Below, one piece after another: positions 26,501 to 38,500 of a stretch of 64,000 bases of DNA. Position numbers and translations under genes: made by a program. How positions within the stretch are numbered: the first letter of the stretch is position 1; every line of letters begins with the position of its first letter. Source of the DNA: Rugalucina vietnamica (taxonomy: Eukaryota > Mollusca > Bivalvia > Lucinida > Lucinidae). Location: positions 48,450,856 to 48,514,855 of the forward strand of contig OZ024874.1 of assembly GCA_964017185.1 (NCBI GenBank), in the 5' to 3' direction. The notes under the pieces were generated by a model. The model saw only the letters and a list, made by a program, of their open reading frames with translations. It searched no databases and was not told the DNA's origin.

Positions 26501-29500
26501 TACTCATTTTAGTTGGTTGGGGCCGGAGCTTCTTGTCTGTTGCTTGGCCCACCGGGGTCCAACTGGTGTTTTTCTTTTGCTCCGGAGTTTGTAGGTTATT
26601 CGGCGTCCAGGGATCTCCATCGTCGGGCAGCTTACTCAGTCTGTGAGTCCTGGTTTTTTATTCATCAGGATGTTTATCATGATTTATTTGTTTGTTCTTG
26701 ATGATTCATTGACTAGTTAGAGATTCACCACGAGGACCGAATAACTAACTAAATGTTATGAACCACTGCAGAAGCTGAGGGTGAGGTTATGGCCATGTAA
26801 AACCGGTTTAAGCCCGCCAGTAACTTTGTGTTACTGATCGTTCCAAGTCGATTCTTCTGTGGTGGTTCTTTTTGTTTTATGTCTTGATGTTTAAAATTTT
26901 TTTGTGCTGTTGGCGCCTTATGTATGTTTTCATATTTTTAGTTAAGTTAAGGTAACTGAGTGGCCACCTATTGGGAAAATAGCTGCTCATTCGGCTTACG
27001 ATATGTTTCATGGTATGGGTACCTGACTGTTAGTTTGGTTTTTTCCCACCTCGGTTTTTGGAGTGGGAATCTTTTTTCTGATTGCGCCTTTTCCTGATCT
27101 TTGCCTGCTTGTACCTTTTTCAGCATAATTCGTTCATGTATTCCAATCGATATCAAGCAAAATACATTTAAGATCATTTAGATAATTACATGTAACATTA
27201 ACATAATGTTTAATTATGTTTAATTTAGTTTGTGATTTGTCGACAAAAGGATTCAGAAAGAGATTAGGTAGAATCGCAAGACGGCGTCTGACGTAATAAT
27301 GAGCCCAATAACACATTTAAAAAAAAAAACAAACAAAACATTGATTCCTCCTATGTCGCGAAACATAGTTATATTTCAACGGAGATTTTCAATAACCCAT
27401 TCTTGTATAAAGTATGTTGCTATTTCAGATTGTGGTGATCGTGATACTACAGGATACACATTTAGTTATTCTGATACTAGATATGGAGCAACTGCTAATG
27501 TAACGTGTGCGACAGGATACGAAGGAACACCAAGCTCTATCGACTGTCTAGATACAGGACAATGGGAAACAGTATCTGGCTGTGAAAGAAAAGGTACGAT
27601 ATTATTCAGTTCACGAACTCTTATAGGTGAAATATAATGTTAATTGTATTAAATATTTATATACTCTTCGCCAAAAGTTTAGCATAATTATATATCTAAC
27701 AAGAAGAAACCACATCCTCAGTGAATAAACATGCTGACGCAATCGCCCCTGTTTTATGTCATTGTTACAGCGCAAACAATTAGCGCTTTTTCGGATTCAA
27801 AAATGGCAGTTATTTAGATACTAAATGACAAAAGATAATGCCATTGCCTTGAAAGAGTGATTTTCGATACATTTTTAAAATCTTTTTAAAAAGTACTCAA
27901 ATTCAATATTATAAAATGAGACTGAGTAAAATCTTTAGTCAATAGATAGAATAACAGTGTGGCAAAAACATTATTATCCTGTCATTTGCGATGTAGAAAT
28001 TGGACATCTTTAGCGACAAACTTGTTTTCAAAATGTTTAACATAGCAATTTTGCTATACATTCTTAACATTTTGTTCTTTCCAGAAATGTCAGAGATTGA
28101 CTTCAGCTCTGATTTTTTTTGTGTAACAGGTTGTTTTAACATGCACTTCCTTGTCTTGAGGTGAATTTCGTACATACGTGACGTATGTGCTGCAAACTTT
28201 AGATTATAGAAATACGGTTAATTACTAAAATAATGCATATTAAAGTTATACATAAATTTTTAAACTCTGAAAAGCCGAGACAAATCTTTCATTTGTACTT
28301 TGCTACGACACGCTTCCTTTCTAAACACATGTATTATGTGTTTGTAACATGTTAAATTAATTCATTTATGATTGGTTGAACTTATTTTGTGATTTTGTCG
28401 AAAACGGCTTCAGAACGAGATTAGGTAGAATCGCAAGATGGAATATGACATTATCATGAGGCCCAGAAAACATTTTAAAACCATAATAATACTAATAATA
28501 CAACCATCGCAAAACGTGAAACCATTTAAACAAAGATTTTAAAGGATCCATTCTTTCATCAAATATTTTGTAATTTCAGATTGTGGTGTACCTGATACTA
28601 CCGGATACACATTTAGTCATTCTGACACTAGATATGGAGCAACTGCTAATGTAACGTGTGCGACGGGATACGAAGGAACACCAAGCTCTATCGACTGTCT
28701 GGATACAGGACTATGGCAAACCGTGTCTGGCTGTGAAAGAAAAGGTATGACCGTCACGGTGTTATTCACGGACTCTCATAGTTGAAATATACTGTCGACA
28801 AATGTTCACCTGGTGTTGAACTTCATGCATTGCATCGATTGAATCGCTATGACGCAATATAATAAATCAACGTCGTTGATTCGTGCACTGTCGGTAAGAA
28901 TCAATAAAGTACGTGAGGATTGTGTACTCCATATAAAAGACATTTTGCTGCATTGTTTATCGCAAAAGCAAATCGCAGTGGTAAGGGTACCGGGTTTATA
29001 ACTCGGAGTCCCTGGTTCAAATCCCATAGAAGGAGAAAAAATATCTTGACTTATCTTGTACCAATGACTTTGTTGCAGTTTTTCCAAAAGCTATAGGTTA
29101 GAAAGTTTTAGAAAAATTTTAACGTTTTATCATTCTGTACCAACATAACACTTGATGAAGTTTGAATTGTCATCTGATCTTGGCTGAACCGATTAGTTCA
29201 CCAGTGTTGCAAAACGTTTTAATATCAACTGATCCATTCTTGCATCAAGTCTTCTCCCATTTCAGATTGTGGTGTTCCTTATACTACAGGATACACATTC
29301 AGTTATTCTGACACTAAATATGGAACAACTGCTGATGTAACGTGCGCGGCGGGATACGAAGGAACACCAAGCTCTATCGACTGTCTAGATACAGGACAAT
29401 GGGAACCAGTAACTGGCTGTGAAAGAAAAGGTACGACGATGCAATTCACGAACTCTCATAGTTGAAATATAATGTTAACTGCATTACACGTTTATCCTTA

Positions 29501-32500
29501 CTGCGCATTGTTTCCTCAATATTCAGAATGATTCACTCTTCTCTAGACTTTTGCAGTCAATATACACTCTCATAACTGAAATTTTACCTAAAAAACAGAA
29601 CAGAACTTAAAGGGCAATTGAGAAAACGGGGTTACAGTGGTAAGTTCATTGAAGCCAAGTTATAGAAGGTTGACAAAATGGACAGAAAGGACCTTGTCAG
29701 ATACACGTGCAGGGATTAGAAGTCAGAGCAAGTTCCTCTAGTGCTCACATACTCAAACCTTCTACCGGACGTTTCATGCATAGTACGAAAACATTTGAGG
29801 ACCCTCCACAAAAAGGTACAAGTAGGCAAAGATCAGGAAAAGGCGCAATCAGAAAAAGATTCCCACTCCAAAAACCGAGGTGGGAAAAAACCAAACTAAC
29901 AATCAGGTACTTATACCATGAAACATATCGTAAGCCGAATGAGCAGCTATTTTCCCAATAGGTGGCCACTCAGTTACCTTAACTTAACTAAAAATATAAA
30001 AACATACATAAGGCGCCAACTGCACAAAAAATTTTTAAACACCAAGACATAAAACAAAAAGAACCACTACAGAAGTATCGACTGGGAACGATCAGTAACA
30101 CAAAGTTACTGGCGGGCTTAAACCGGTTTTACAGGTACCTAACCTCACCCTCAGCTTCTGCAGTGGTTCATAACATTTAGTTAGTTCTTCGGTCCTCGTG
30201 GTGAATCTCTAACTAGTAAATGAATCATCAAGAACAAACAAATAAATCATGATAAACATCCTGATGAATCAAAAACCAGGACTCACAGATCTGACAATTC
30301 TGACAGGAAGAAAGAGGTCTTTGATTAACCCCCACTGGTTGCTTTTAGAAGGGGACAAAATCTGCAAGATATCATTGTTCACAAAAAAACTCAACAAGGT
30401 CTTACGGACTGAAGAATCTGGGTGTCAAGATGGTCGTAGGACGTGCTTTATACTTATGAAGGGACCGATAGTGGACACACAGGGAAAAGGCGCGTACAAC
30501 GGACATCATACACAAACATGCAGGATGCAGAACTTGGTCTACTGTCTCGTCTGCACCAAGTGTCATAAACCGGTCTATGTGGGGGGACGGAAAGGCAGCT
30601 AAAGGAGCGAATCGGGGAACATCTGGCGGATGTAAGATTATAAAGGGACAAGGCGGTCGGGCTGCATTTCAACTCGGAGGGACACACGATAGACGATGTA
30701 AGGGTCATCATCATGGAGAAACTCTATGACGACTCGAAGCATATACGGCTAATAAAAGAAACAGGGTGGATAAGAAAGTTTAAAACTAGAGTGTCATACG
30801 GACTCAACTTGAAATCTCAGTGTGATTGGGACTGGACTGAATATTGACATTTATAGAACAGATCAGTGGTTAAAAAGGACTTCATTCATACATGAGCCAC
30901 ATCGTGAGAGAGCCCGTCTTGAGCATTCGGGAAAACAAAGACAAGGATCAGCTGTGCAGGAACTGCACAGCTTGTCTGCACCTTTGTTTCCGCTACACGG
31001 ATAGTAGAACTCCTCTTCTTTCTATTTCTAAAATTTCAAGCTTCTAGCCCGATTTAGTGGCTGCACAGAACTGTTTATGTCGAACCTGGTCAGAGAGCAG
31101 GGAGACTGGTTTTCTCGCGATGGGACCCATTTATCATGAAACCATATAAATCTTATCATGAAATTAAGTAGGCATCCATTAAGTCAATTATAATTATTTA
31201 TTTATCTTTAATTTATTTATTTAATATTTTATTTTATTATTTGTTTATTATACTTTATTATGTATACTTTTTATTAAATTATTTATCTTACTGTTTGTTT
31301 TTTTAATACATTTTTTAGTTAAATATGTATCTATTTATTCGGTTAATTAAATATACATTTATCTATTCATGTTGTTAATTATTTATTTATTATTTACATT
31401 TTTATCTACTTATTAATCATTCATTTTATTAGTATCTTACTCACTAATCATGTATTTATTTATGTCGTTATTCATTTATTTATTTATTTATTTTTATATA
31501 TTTAATTGTTTATTTATTTATTTATTTATTCATGTTGTTATTTTGTTATTTATATTTTTATTTTCTTTTTATCTACTTTTAATAATTCGTTTTATAATTA
31601 TCTTACTCACTAATCATGTATTTATTTATGTCGTTATTTATTTATTAATTTATTTTTATATATATTTAATTGTTTATTAATTTATTTATTTATTCATGTT
31701 GTTAATTTGTTATTTATATTTTTTTATTTTCTTTTTATCTACTTTTAATCATTCATTTTATAATAATCTTACTCACTAATCATGTATTCATTTATGACAT
31801 TATTTATTGATTTATTTATTTGTTTATATTTTTATTTATTTATTTATTTATTTATTTATCTATTTATTCCTTTGGAAAGTGTATATTCTTGCTTATCATG
31901 CCTGCATTTACTTTCATTTTCAATTTTACGCCAACTTGGAGGAAGTACGCCAAACTGACGTTACATTGATTGCGACGTCGCCTGGGGCAACGTTATAATC
32001 AAGTGACATCATTTTCAATATGGCTTCCAGAGTTTGACTGAAAGTATGTAAAGTTTGCAAACAGTTAAAAGTTTCCTCTAAAAAAGGCTGTTAAAAGCCG
32101 GAACGTTAGGAAAAAATAGTGCTTCTAATAAACACAAGGTGAAATGTTATGTTACTCGCATAAAATATTTATATTTCCTCTGTATAACAGATTGTCACCT
32201 TAATATTTTAAAAGAATGATTTATTCGTTTATTACAATCGGTATTTTGCAAAACACATTTAAGCTTAGGGTTCAACTTATTTTGTAATTTGTCGAAAGAA
32301 ATGATTCAGAACAAAATTAGGTGGAATAACAAGTCGCATCTGACATATTCACGAGTCCAATGACATACTTTAAAATGATAAATAACATCGATTTCCCAGA
32401 TTCGCAAAACGTGGTTGTATTTCAACAAAACACTTTTTATGGTCCATTCGTGTATCAAGCATTTTACTATTTCAGACTGTGGTATTCCTGATACTATAGG

Positions 32501-35500
32501 ATACATATTTAGTCACCCCAACACTAAATATGGAACAACTGCTAATGTAACGTGTGCGACGGGATACGAAGGAACACCAAGCCCTATCGACTGTTTAGAT
32601 ACAGGGCAATGGGGAACCGTGTCTGGCTGTGAACGAAAGGGTACGACGATGTTATTCACGAACTCTCATAGTTGAAATATAATTTGAAAAGCATTACACG
32701 TTTATCCTTACTGCGTGTTTGTCACCTCAATATTCAGAATGATTCACTCTTCATTTGTAATCGATTTAAGAAATTGCATCAAGTATTTTGCTATTTTAGA
32801 CTGTGGGGTTCCTGATACTACAGGATACACATTTAGCCATTCTGACACCAAATATGGAGCAACTGCTAATGTAACGTGTGCGACGGGATACGAAGGAACA
32901 CCAAGCTCTATTGAATGTCTACATACAGCACAATGGGAAACAGTGTCTGGCTGTGAAAGAAAAGGTACGATGTTTTTCACGGACTCTAATAGTCGAAATA
33001 TAATGTTAATTGCATTGTATATTAATACTGACTGTCTATAACCTATTGTCACCTTAATATTCAGAATAATTCGTTCATCTATTCAAATCGATATAATACA
33101 AAATACATTTAAGACTGGGGTTAATTTAGTTTGTGATTTGTCGACAAAAGGATTCAGAAAAAAATTAGGTAGAATCGCAAGATGGCATCTGACATAATAA
33201 TGAGCCTTATAACACATTTATAAAAAAATAACAAAAAAAAAATAATTCCTTAGTGTCGCAAAACATAGTAATATTTCAACGGATATTATCATGACCCATT
33301 CTTGTATAAAGTATTTTGCTATTTCAGATTGTGGTGTTCCTGATACTAAAGGATACACATTTAGTTATTCTGATACTAGATATGGAGCAAATACTAATGT
33401 AACGTGTGCGACAGGTTACGAAGGAACACCAAGCTCTATCGAATGTCTACATACAGAAAAATGGGAAACAGTGTCTGGCTGTGAAAGAAAAGGTACGATA
33501 TTATTCATTTCACGAACTCTTATAACGAAATATAATGTTAATTGCATTAAATATTTATATACTCTTCGCCAAATGTTTAACATAGTTATATATCTAACAT
33601 GAGGAAATAATATCCTCAGTGAATAAACATGCTGACGCAATCGCCCCCGTTTTATGCCATTGTTACAGCGCAAACAATTAGGACTTTTTCGGATTAAAAA
33701 AGGCAGTTATTTAGATACTAAACGACAAAAGATAAGGCCACTGTCTTGAAAGAGTGATTTTCGACACATTTTCAAAACCTTTTTTTAAACGTACTCAAAT
33801 TCAATGTTATAAAATGAGACTTAGTAAAATCTTTAGTCAATAGATAGAATAACAATGTTGTAAAACATTATATAATTATCCTGTCATTTGAGATGTAGAC
33901 ATTAGACATCTTTAGCGACAAACCTGTTTTCAAGATGTTTAACATTGCAATTTTGCTGTACATTCTTAACATTTTTGTTCTTTCCAGATTTGTCAGAGAT
34001 TGACTTCAGCCCTGATTTTTTTATGTAACAGGTTGTTTTAACATGCACTTCCTTGCTTTGGTTGAATTTTGTACATACGTGACGTATGGGTGCAAACTTT
34101 AGATTTAAGAAATACGGTTAATTACTAAAATAATGCATATTAAAGTTATACATAAATTTTTAAAATCTGAAAAGCCGAGACAAATCGACATTTGGACTTT
34201 GCTACGACACGCTTCCTTTCTAACCACGTGAATTTTAAATGTGTATTATGTGTTTGTATAATTTGCAGGGCATTTAACGTTTGCAATTTAAAACTAGAAT
34301 ATGCTAAACTTTTGTCGAGAAGTATACTTACTGTGTATCACAGATTGTCACCACAAATGATTCACTCTTCTATTAAATAGATAAACATGTAAAATAAAAT
34401 TCATTAATGATTGGTTTAACTTATTTTGTGATTTTGTCGAAAACGGCTTGCAGATTATATTTTTCTTTTGATCCTTTGGGATCAGTGAATATATTTGGAG
34501 TATTTCAAATATATTGTAAGTTAAGAATCATCTTCTTAACAGTATTTTGATTATTTGGCCCCTTTGGGATTATGAGTCTTTTATTTAGACTACACAAACG
34601 AAAATTCTTGACATTGCAGCAAAAATGTATGGATTTCGCTGCAAGTTTTGTAAAGGGTCACTGATGAAGGTTCATTACCCGAAATTATACAATATGGCCC
34701 ATCTTCTCGCTTCGAATGTTTTACTGCTTCCAAAGGATCTAACAATTATTTTTATTCAGAACGAGATTAGGTAGAATCGCTAGATAGAATATGACATTAT
34801 CATGAGGCCCAGGAAATATTTTAAAATTAAAATAATACACTATGCCTTATCAGAACGCATAGTCGCAGAGAAAAAAATGCGCTTCTTCATAGTAGGATGA
34901 TAAGCAACGCATAGTTCGAGATAGAATGATGAATGCCCAATTTTCAAACACAATTTATGCTTCTATTACAGCCTACCCGTACCACCAATTAATGTTCACG
35001 GACGACACAATATAATAAAAGACCCACTGAAGAAAAAAATATACAGAGACGTTTCTTTATTTTGCAAAACTGCGAGATACAAAATGAGCTACCGTAACTT
35101 CAGTATCACATGGGACAAGCTTTTCCTGCGTTTTTCTGACAACAATACACATATTTCATTGGTTATACATAACAAACGCCAGAAATAGATATAAATTGTG
35201 TATTTATAGAATCACCGATGACAAAAATATAACTGATTCATAGAAATAGCCATTCAAAGCAAATTAACACGGCAACGCATAGTTGGGGAAACATGAAACG
35301 TATAGTCAGAAAAGTAGCATCTCTATAAACTATATAAACAAGCGTCAGGTGTCAATCAAGCTCTCTGCTTTTAAGAGAAGATATGTGCAGGAAAATGTCG
35401 TCGAAAACGGCGCACAATCGAGAAAGAACAATCAGGCGTGTATCTTCAAAAGAGTTTATAGAGATGCTACTTTTTCTGACTATGCGTTTCCTGTTTCCCC

Positions 35501-38500
35501 AACTATGCGTTGCCGTGTTAATTTACTTTCAGTGGCTATTTCTATGAATCAGTTATATTTTTGTCATCGGTGATTCTATAAATACACAATTTATATCTAT
35601 TTCTAGCGTGTGTTATGTATAACCAATGAAATCTGTGTATTGTTGACAGAAAAACGCGGGAAAAGCTTGTCCCATGTGATACTGAAGTTACGGTAGAACA
35701 TTTTGTATCTCGCAGTTTTGCAAAATAAAGAAACGCCTCTATGTATTTTTTTCTTCAGTGGGTTTTTTATTATATTGTGTCTTCCGTGAACCGAAATTGG
35801 TGGTACGGATAGGTTGTAATAGAAGCATTAGTTGTGTTTGAAAATCGGGCATTCATCATTCTATCTCGAACTATGCGTTGCTTATCATCCTACTATAAAG
35901 AAACGCAATTTTTCTCTGCGACTATGCGTTAAAATAAGGCAGAGTGTAATAATAATAATAATATTACAACCATCGCAAAACGTGAAACCATTTCAACAAA
36001 GATTTTAAATGATCCATTCTTTCATTAAATATTTTGCTATTTCAGATTGTGGTGTACCTGATACTACCGGATACACATTTAGTCATTCTGACACTAGATA
36101 TGGAGCAACTGCTAATGTTACGTGTGCGACGGGATACGAAGGAACACCAAGCTCTATCGACTGTCTGGATACAGGACTATGGCAAACCGTGTCTGGCTGT
36201 GCAAGAAAAGGTACGACGCTGTTATTCACGGACTCTCATAGTTGAAATATATTGTGGACAAATATTCACCTGGTGTTGAACTTCATGCATTGCATAAATT
36301 AAATCGCTATGACGCAATATAATAAATCAACGTCATTGATTCGTGCACTGTCTGTAAGAATCAATAAAGTACGTGAAGAATGTGTACTCCATATAAAAGA
36401 CATTTTGCTGCATTGTTTATCGCAAAAGCAAATCGCAATGGTAAGGGTACCGGGTTTATAACTCGGAGTTCCTGGTCCCAATCCCATAGACGGCGAAAAC
36501 ATATATTGACTTATCTTGTAGCATTGGCTTTCTTGCAGTTTTTCCAAAAGCTATAGGTTAAACAGTTTCGGAAAAAAATTAACGTTTTATCATTCTATAC
36601 CAACATAACACATGATGAAGTTTGAATTGTCATCTGATCTTGGCTTAACCGATTAGTTCACCAGTTTTGCAAAACGTCCTAATATCAACAAAGAGTTGTA
36701 ATGATCCATTCTTGCACCGAGTCTTCTCCCATTTCAGATTGTGGTGTTCCTGGTACTACAGGATACACATTCAGTTATTCTGACACTAAATATGGAACAA
36801 CTGCTGATGTAACGTGCGCGGCGGGATACGAAGGGACACCAAGCTCTATCGACTGTCTAGATACAGGACAATGGGAAACAGTAAATGGCTGTGAACGAAA
36901 AGGTACGACGATGCAATTCATTAACTCTCATAGTTGAGATATAATGTTAACTGCATTACATGTTTATCCTTACTGCGTATTGTTACCTCAATATATAGAA
37001 TGATTCAATCTTCTCTAGACTCTTGCAGTCGATATACATGTAAAACAAAATTCATAAAATTAATTTTATTCATGGACTCTCATAACTGAAAGAGTATGTT
37101 ACTTGCATTAATTTTTTTATATTTCCTCTGTATAACAGATTGTCACCTTAATATTCAGAATGATTTATTCGTTTATTACAATCGGTATATAGCAAAATAC
37201 ATTAAAGCTTAGGATTCAACATATTTTGTAATATGTCAAAATAAATGATTCAAAACAAAATTAGGTGGAATAACAAGTCGCATCTGACATTATAACGAGT
37301 CCAAGGACACACTTTTAAATGATAAATAACATCGATTTCCCTGATTCGCAAAACGTGGTTGTATTTCAACAAAAAAGTACAAGTAGGCAAAGATCAGGAA
37401 AATGCGCAATCAGAAAAAGACTCCCACTCCAAAAACCAAGGTGGGAAAAAACCAAACTAACAATCAGGTACGTATACCATGAAAACATTTCGTAAGCCGA
37501 ATGAGCAGCTATTTTCCCAATAGGTGGCCATTCAGTTACCTTAACTTAACTAAAAATTTGCAAACATACATAAGGCGCCAACAGCACAAAAATATTTTAA
37601 ACACCAAGACATAAAACAAAAAGAACCACCACAGAAGTATCGACTTGGAACGATCAGTAACACAAAGTTACTGCCGGGTTTAAATCGATTTTACACGGCC
37701 GTAACCTCACCCTCAGCTTCGGCAGTGGTTCATAACATTTAGTTAGTTCTTCGGTCCTCGTGGTGAATCTGTAACTAGTAAATGAATCATCAAGAACAAA
37801 CAAATAAATCATGATAAACATCCTGATGAAACAAAAACCAGGACTCACAGATTCAGTAAGCTGCCCGACGATGGAGATCCCTGGGCGCCAAATAACTTAC
37901 TAACTCCGGAGCTAAAGAAAAACATCAGTTGGACCCCGGTGGGCCAAGCAACAGACAAGAAGCTCCGGCCCAACCAACTAAAATGAATAGCTTTAAGTCG
38001 GGGCCATCATAGAGTCTGACACCCGACCCACCGGCGTGCAATTAAAGAAGGCAGCATAGTTATCAACCGTGATTGGGTTAAACACTAAGCATGCAGACTG
38101 TCGCATAACATTCAAGTTATAACCTATACGTCTGTAACGTGTTATGATTTTTCTAAACTGAAAAGAAAAATCATTACTTCCTATAAGTTTCTTAAATTTG
38201 TAAACCAAGTCACCATAAAATTCTGGTTCCGAAAGACCCTCACTTAAAAGCGTCTTTAACCCAACATTATATTTGGAAATCAATTCATAGTGTCTACGAT
38301 AAAATTTAGAAAAGGTTTTTCGAAGTTTATGATACCGATAGCCCTGTTGGAGAAGTTTGGCCGTTAAAGATTTATTTCGAGCGTTGAAATCTGTAACATG
38401 ATTGCAGACTCTAGCAAACCTAATAAGTTGCGAAATGTATACACCATAAGAAGCACGACGAGGAACGTCACCATCCAAAAACCGAAAATTTACTATATCA

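Larger units (their letters stand above)
29587..32141 (+). mobile_element. PLE family 2 (C-terminal GIY-YIG), 5'-truncated, with nested insertions
   Basis: The segment carries the end of a canonical PLE coding region, including NLVYCLVCTKCHKPVYVGG, the GIY-YIG nuclease signature with its Cys pair. It is followed by a MITE, an ATTT-rich minisatellite and a terminal AGGCTGTTAAAAGCC tail. Flanks read AAATTTTA on the left and AAATGTTA on the right, an aged 8-bp target-site duplication. PLE family 1 tail interrupts it at 29813-30285. The copy is broken, with several disruptions. An equivalent insertion occupies the same intron position in unit 4 (45246-47133). Confidence 0.8.

Noticed and set aside
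28806-29087. - strand ORFs repeated in each a-b intron (SPSMGFEPGTPSYKPGTL-type peptides)
   Set aside because: These are antisense readings of the tRNA-like intron segment, repeated only because the unit is repeated.
31450-31998. Phe/Tyr/Leu/Ile-rich ORFs in the ATTT-rich region
   Set aside because: Simple translation of TTTA/ATTT repeats; not genes.
35283-35573. 96-codon ORF spanning the foldback centre
   Set aside because: It runs from one inverted arm through the loop into the other arm, so it is a by-product of the palindrome.
36034-36279. Second + strand frame overlapping each type-a CCP exon (SIVWIQDYGKP-type peptides)
   Set aside because: An out-of-frame shadow of the CCP exon, which lacks the cysteine pattern.
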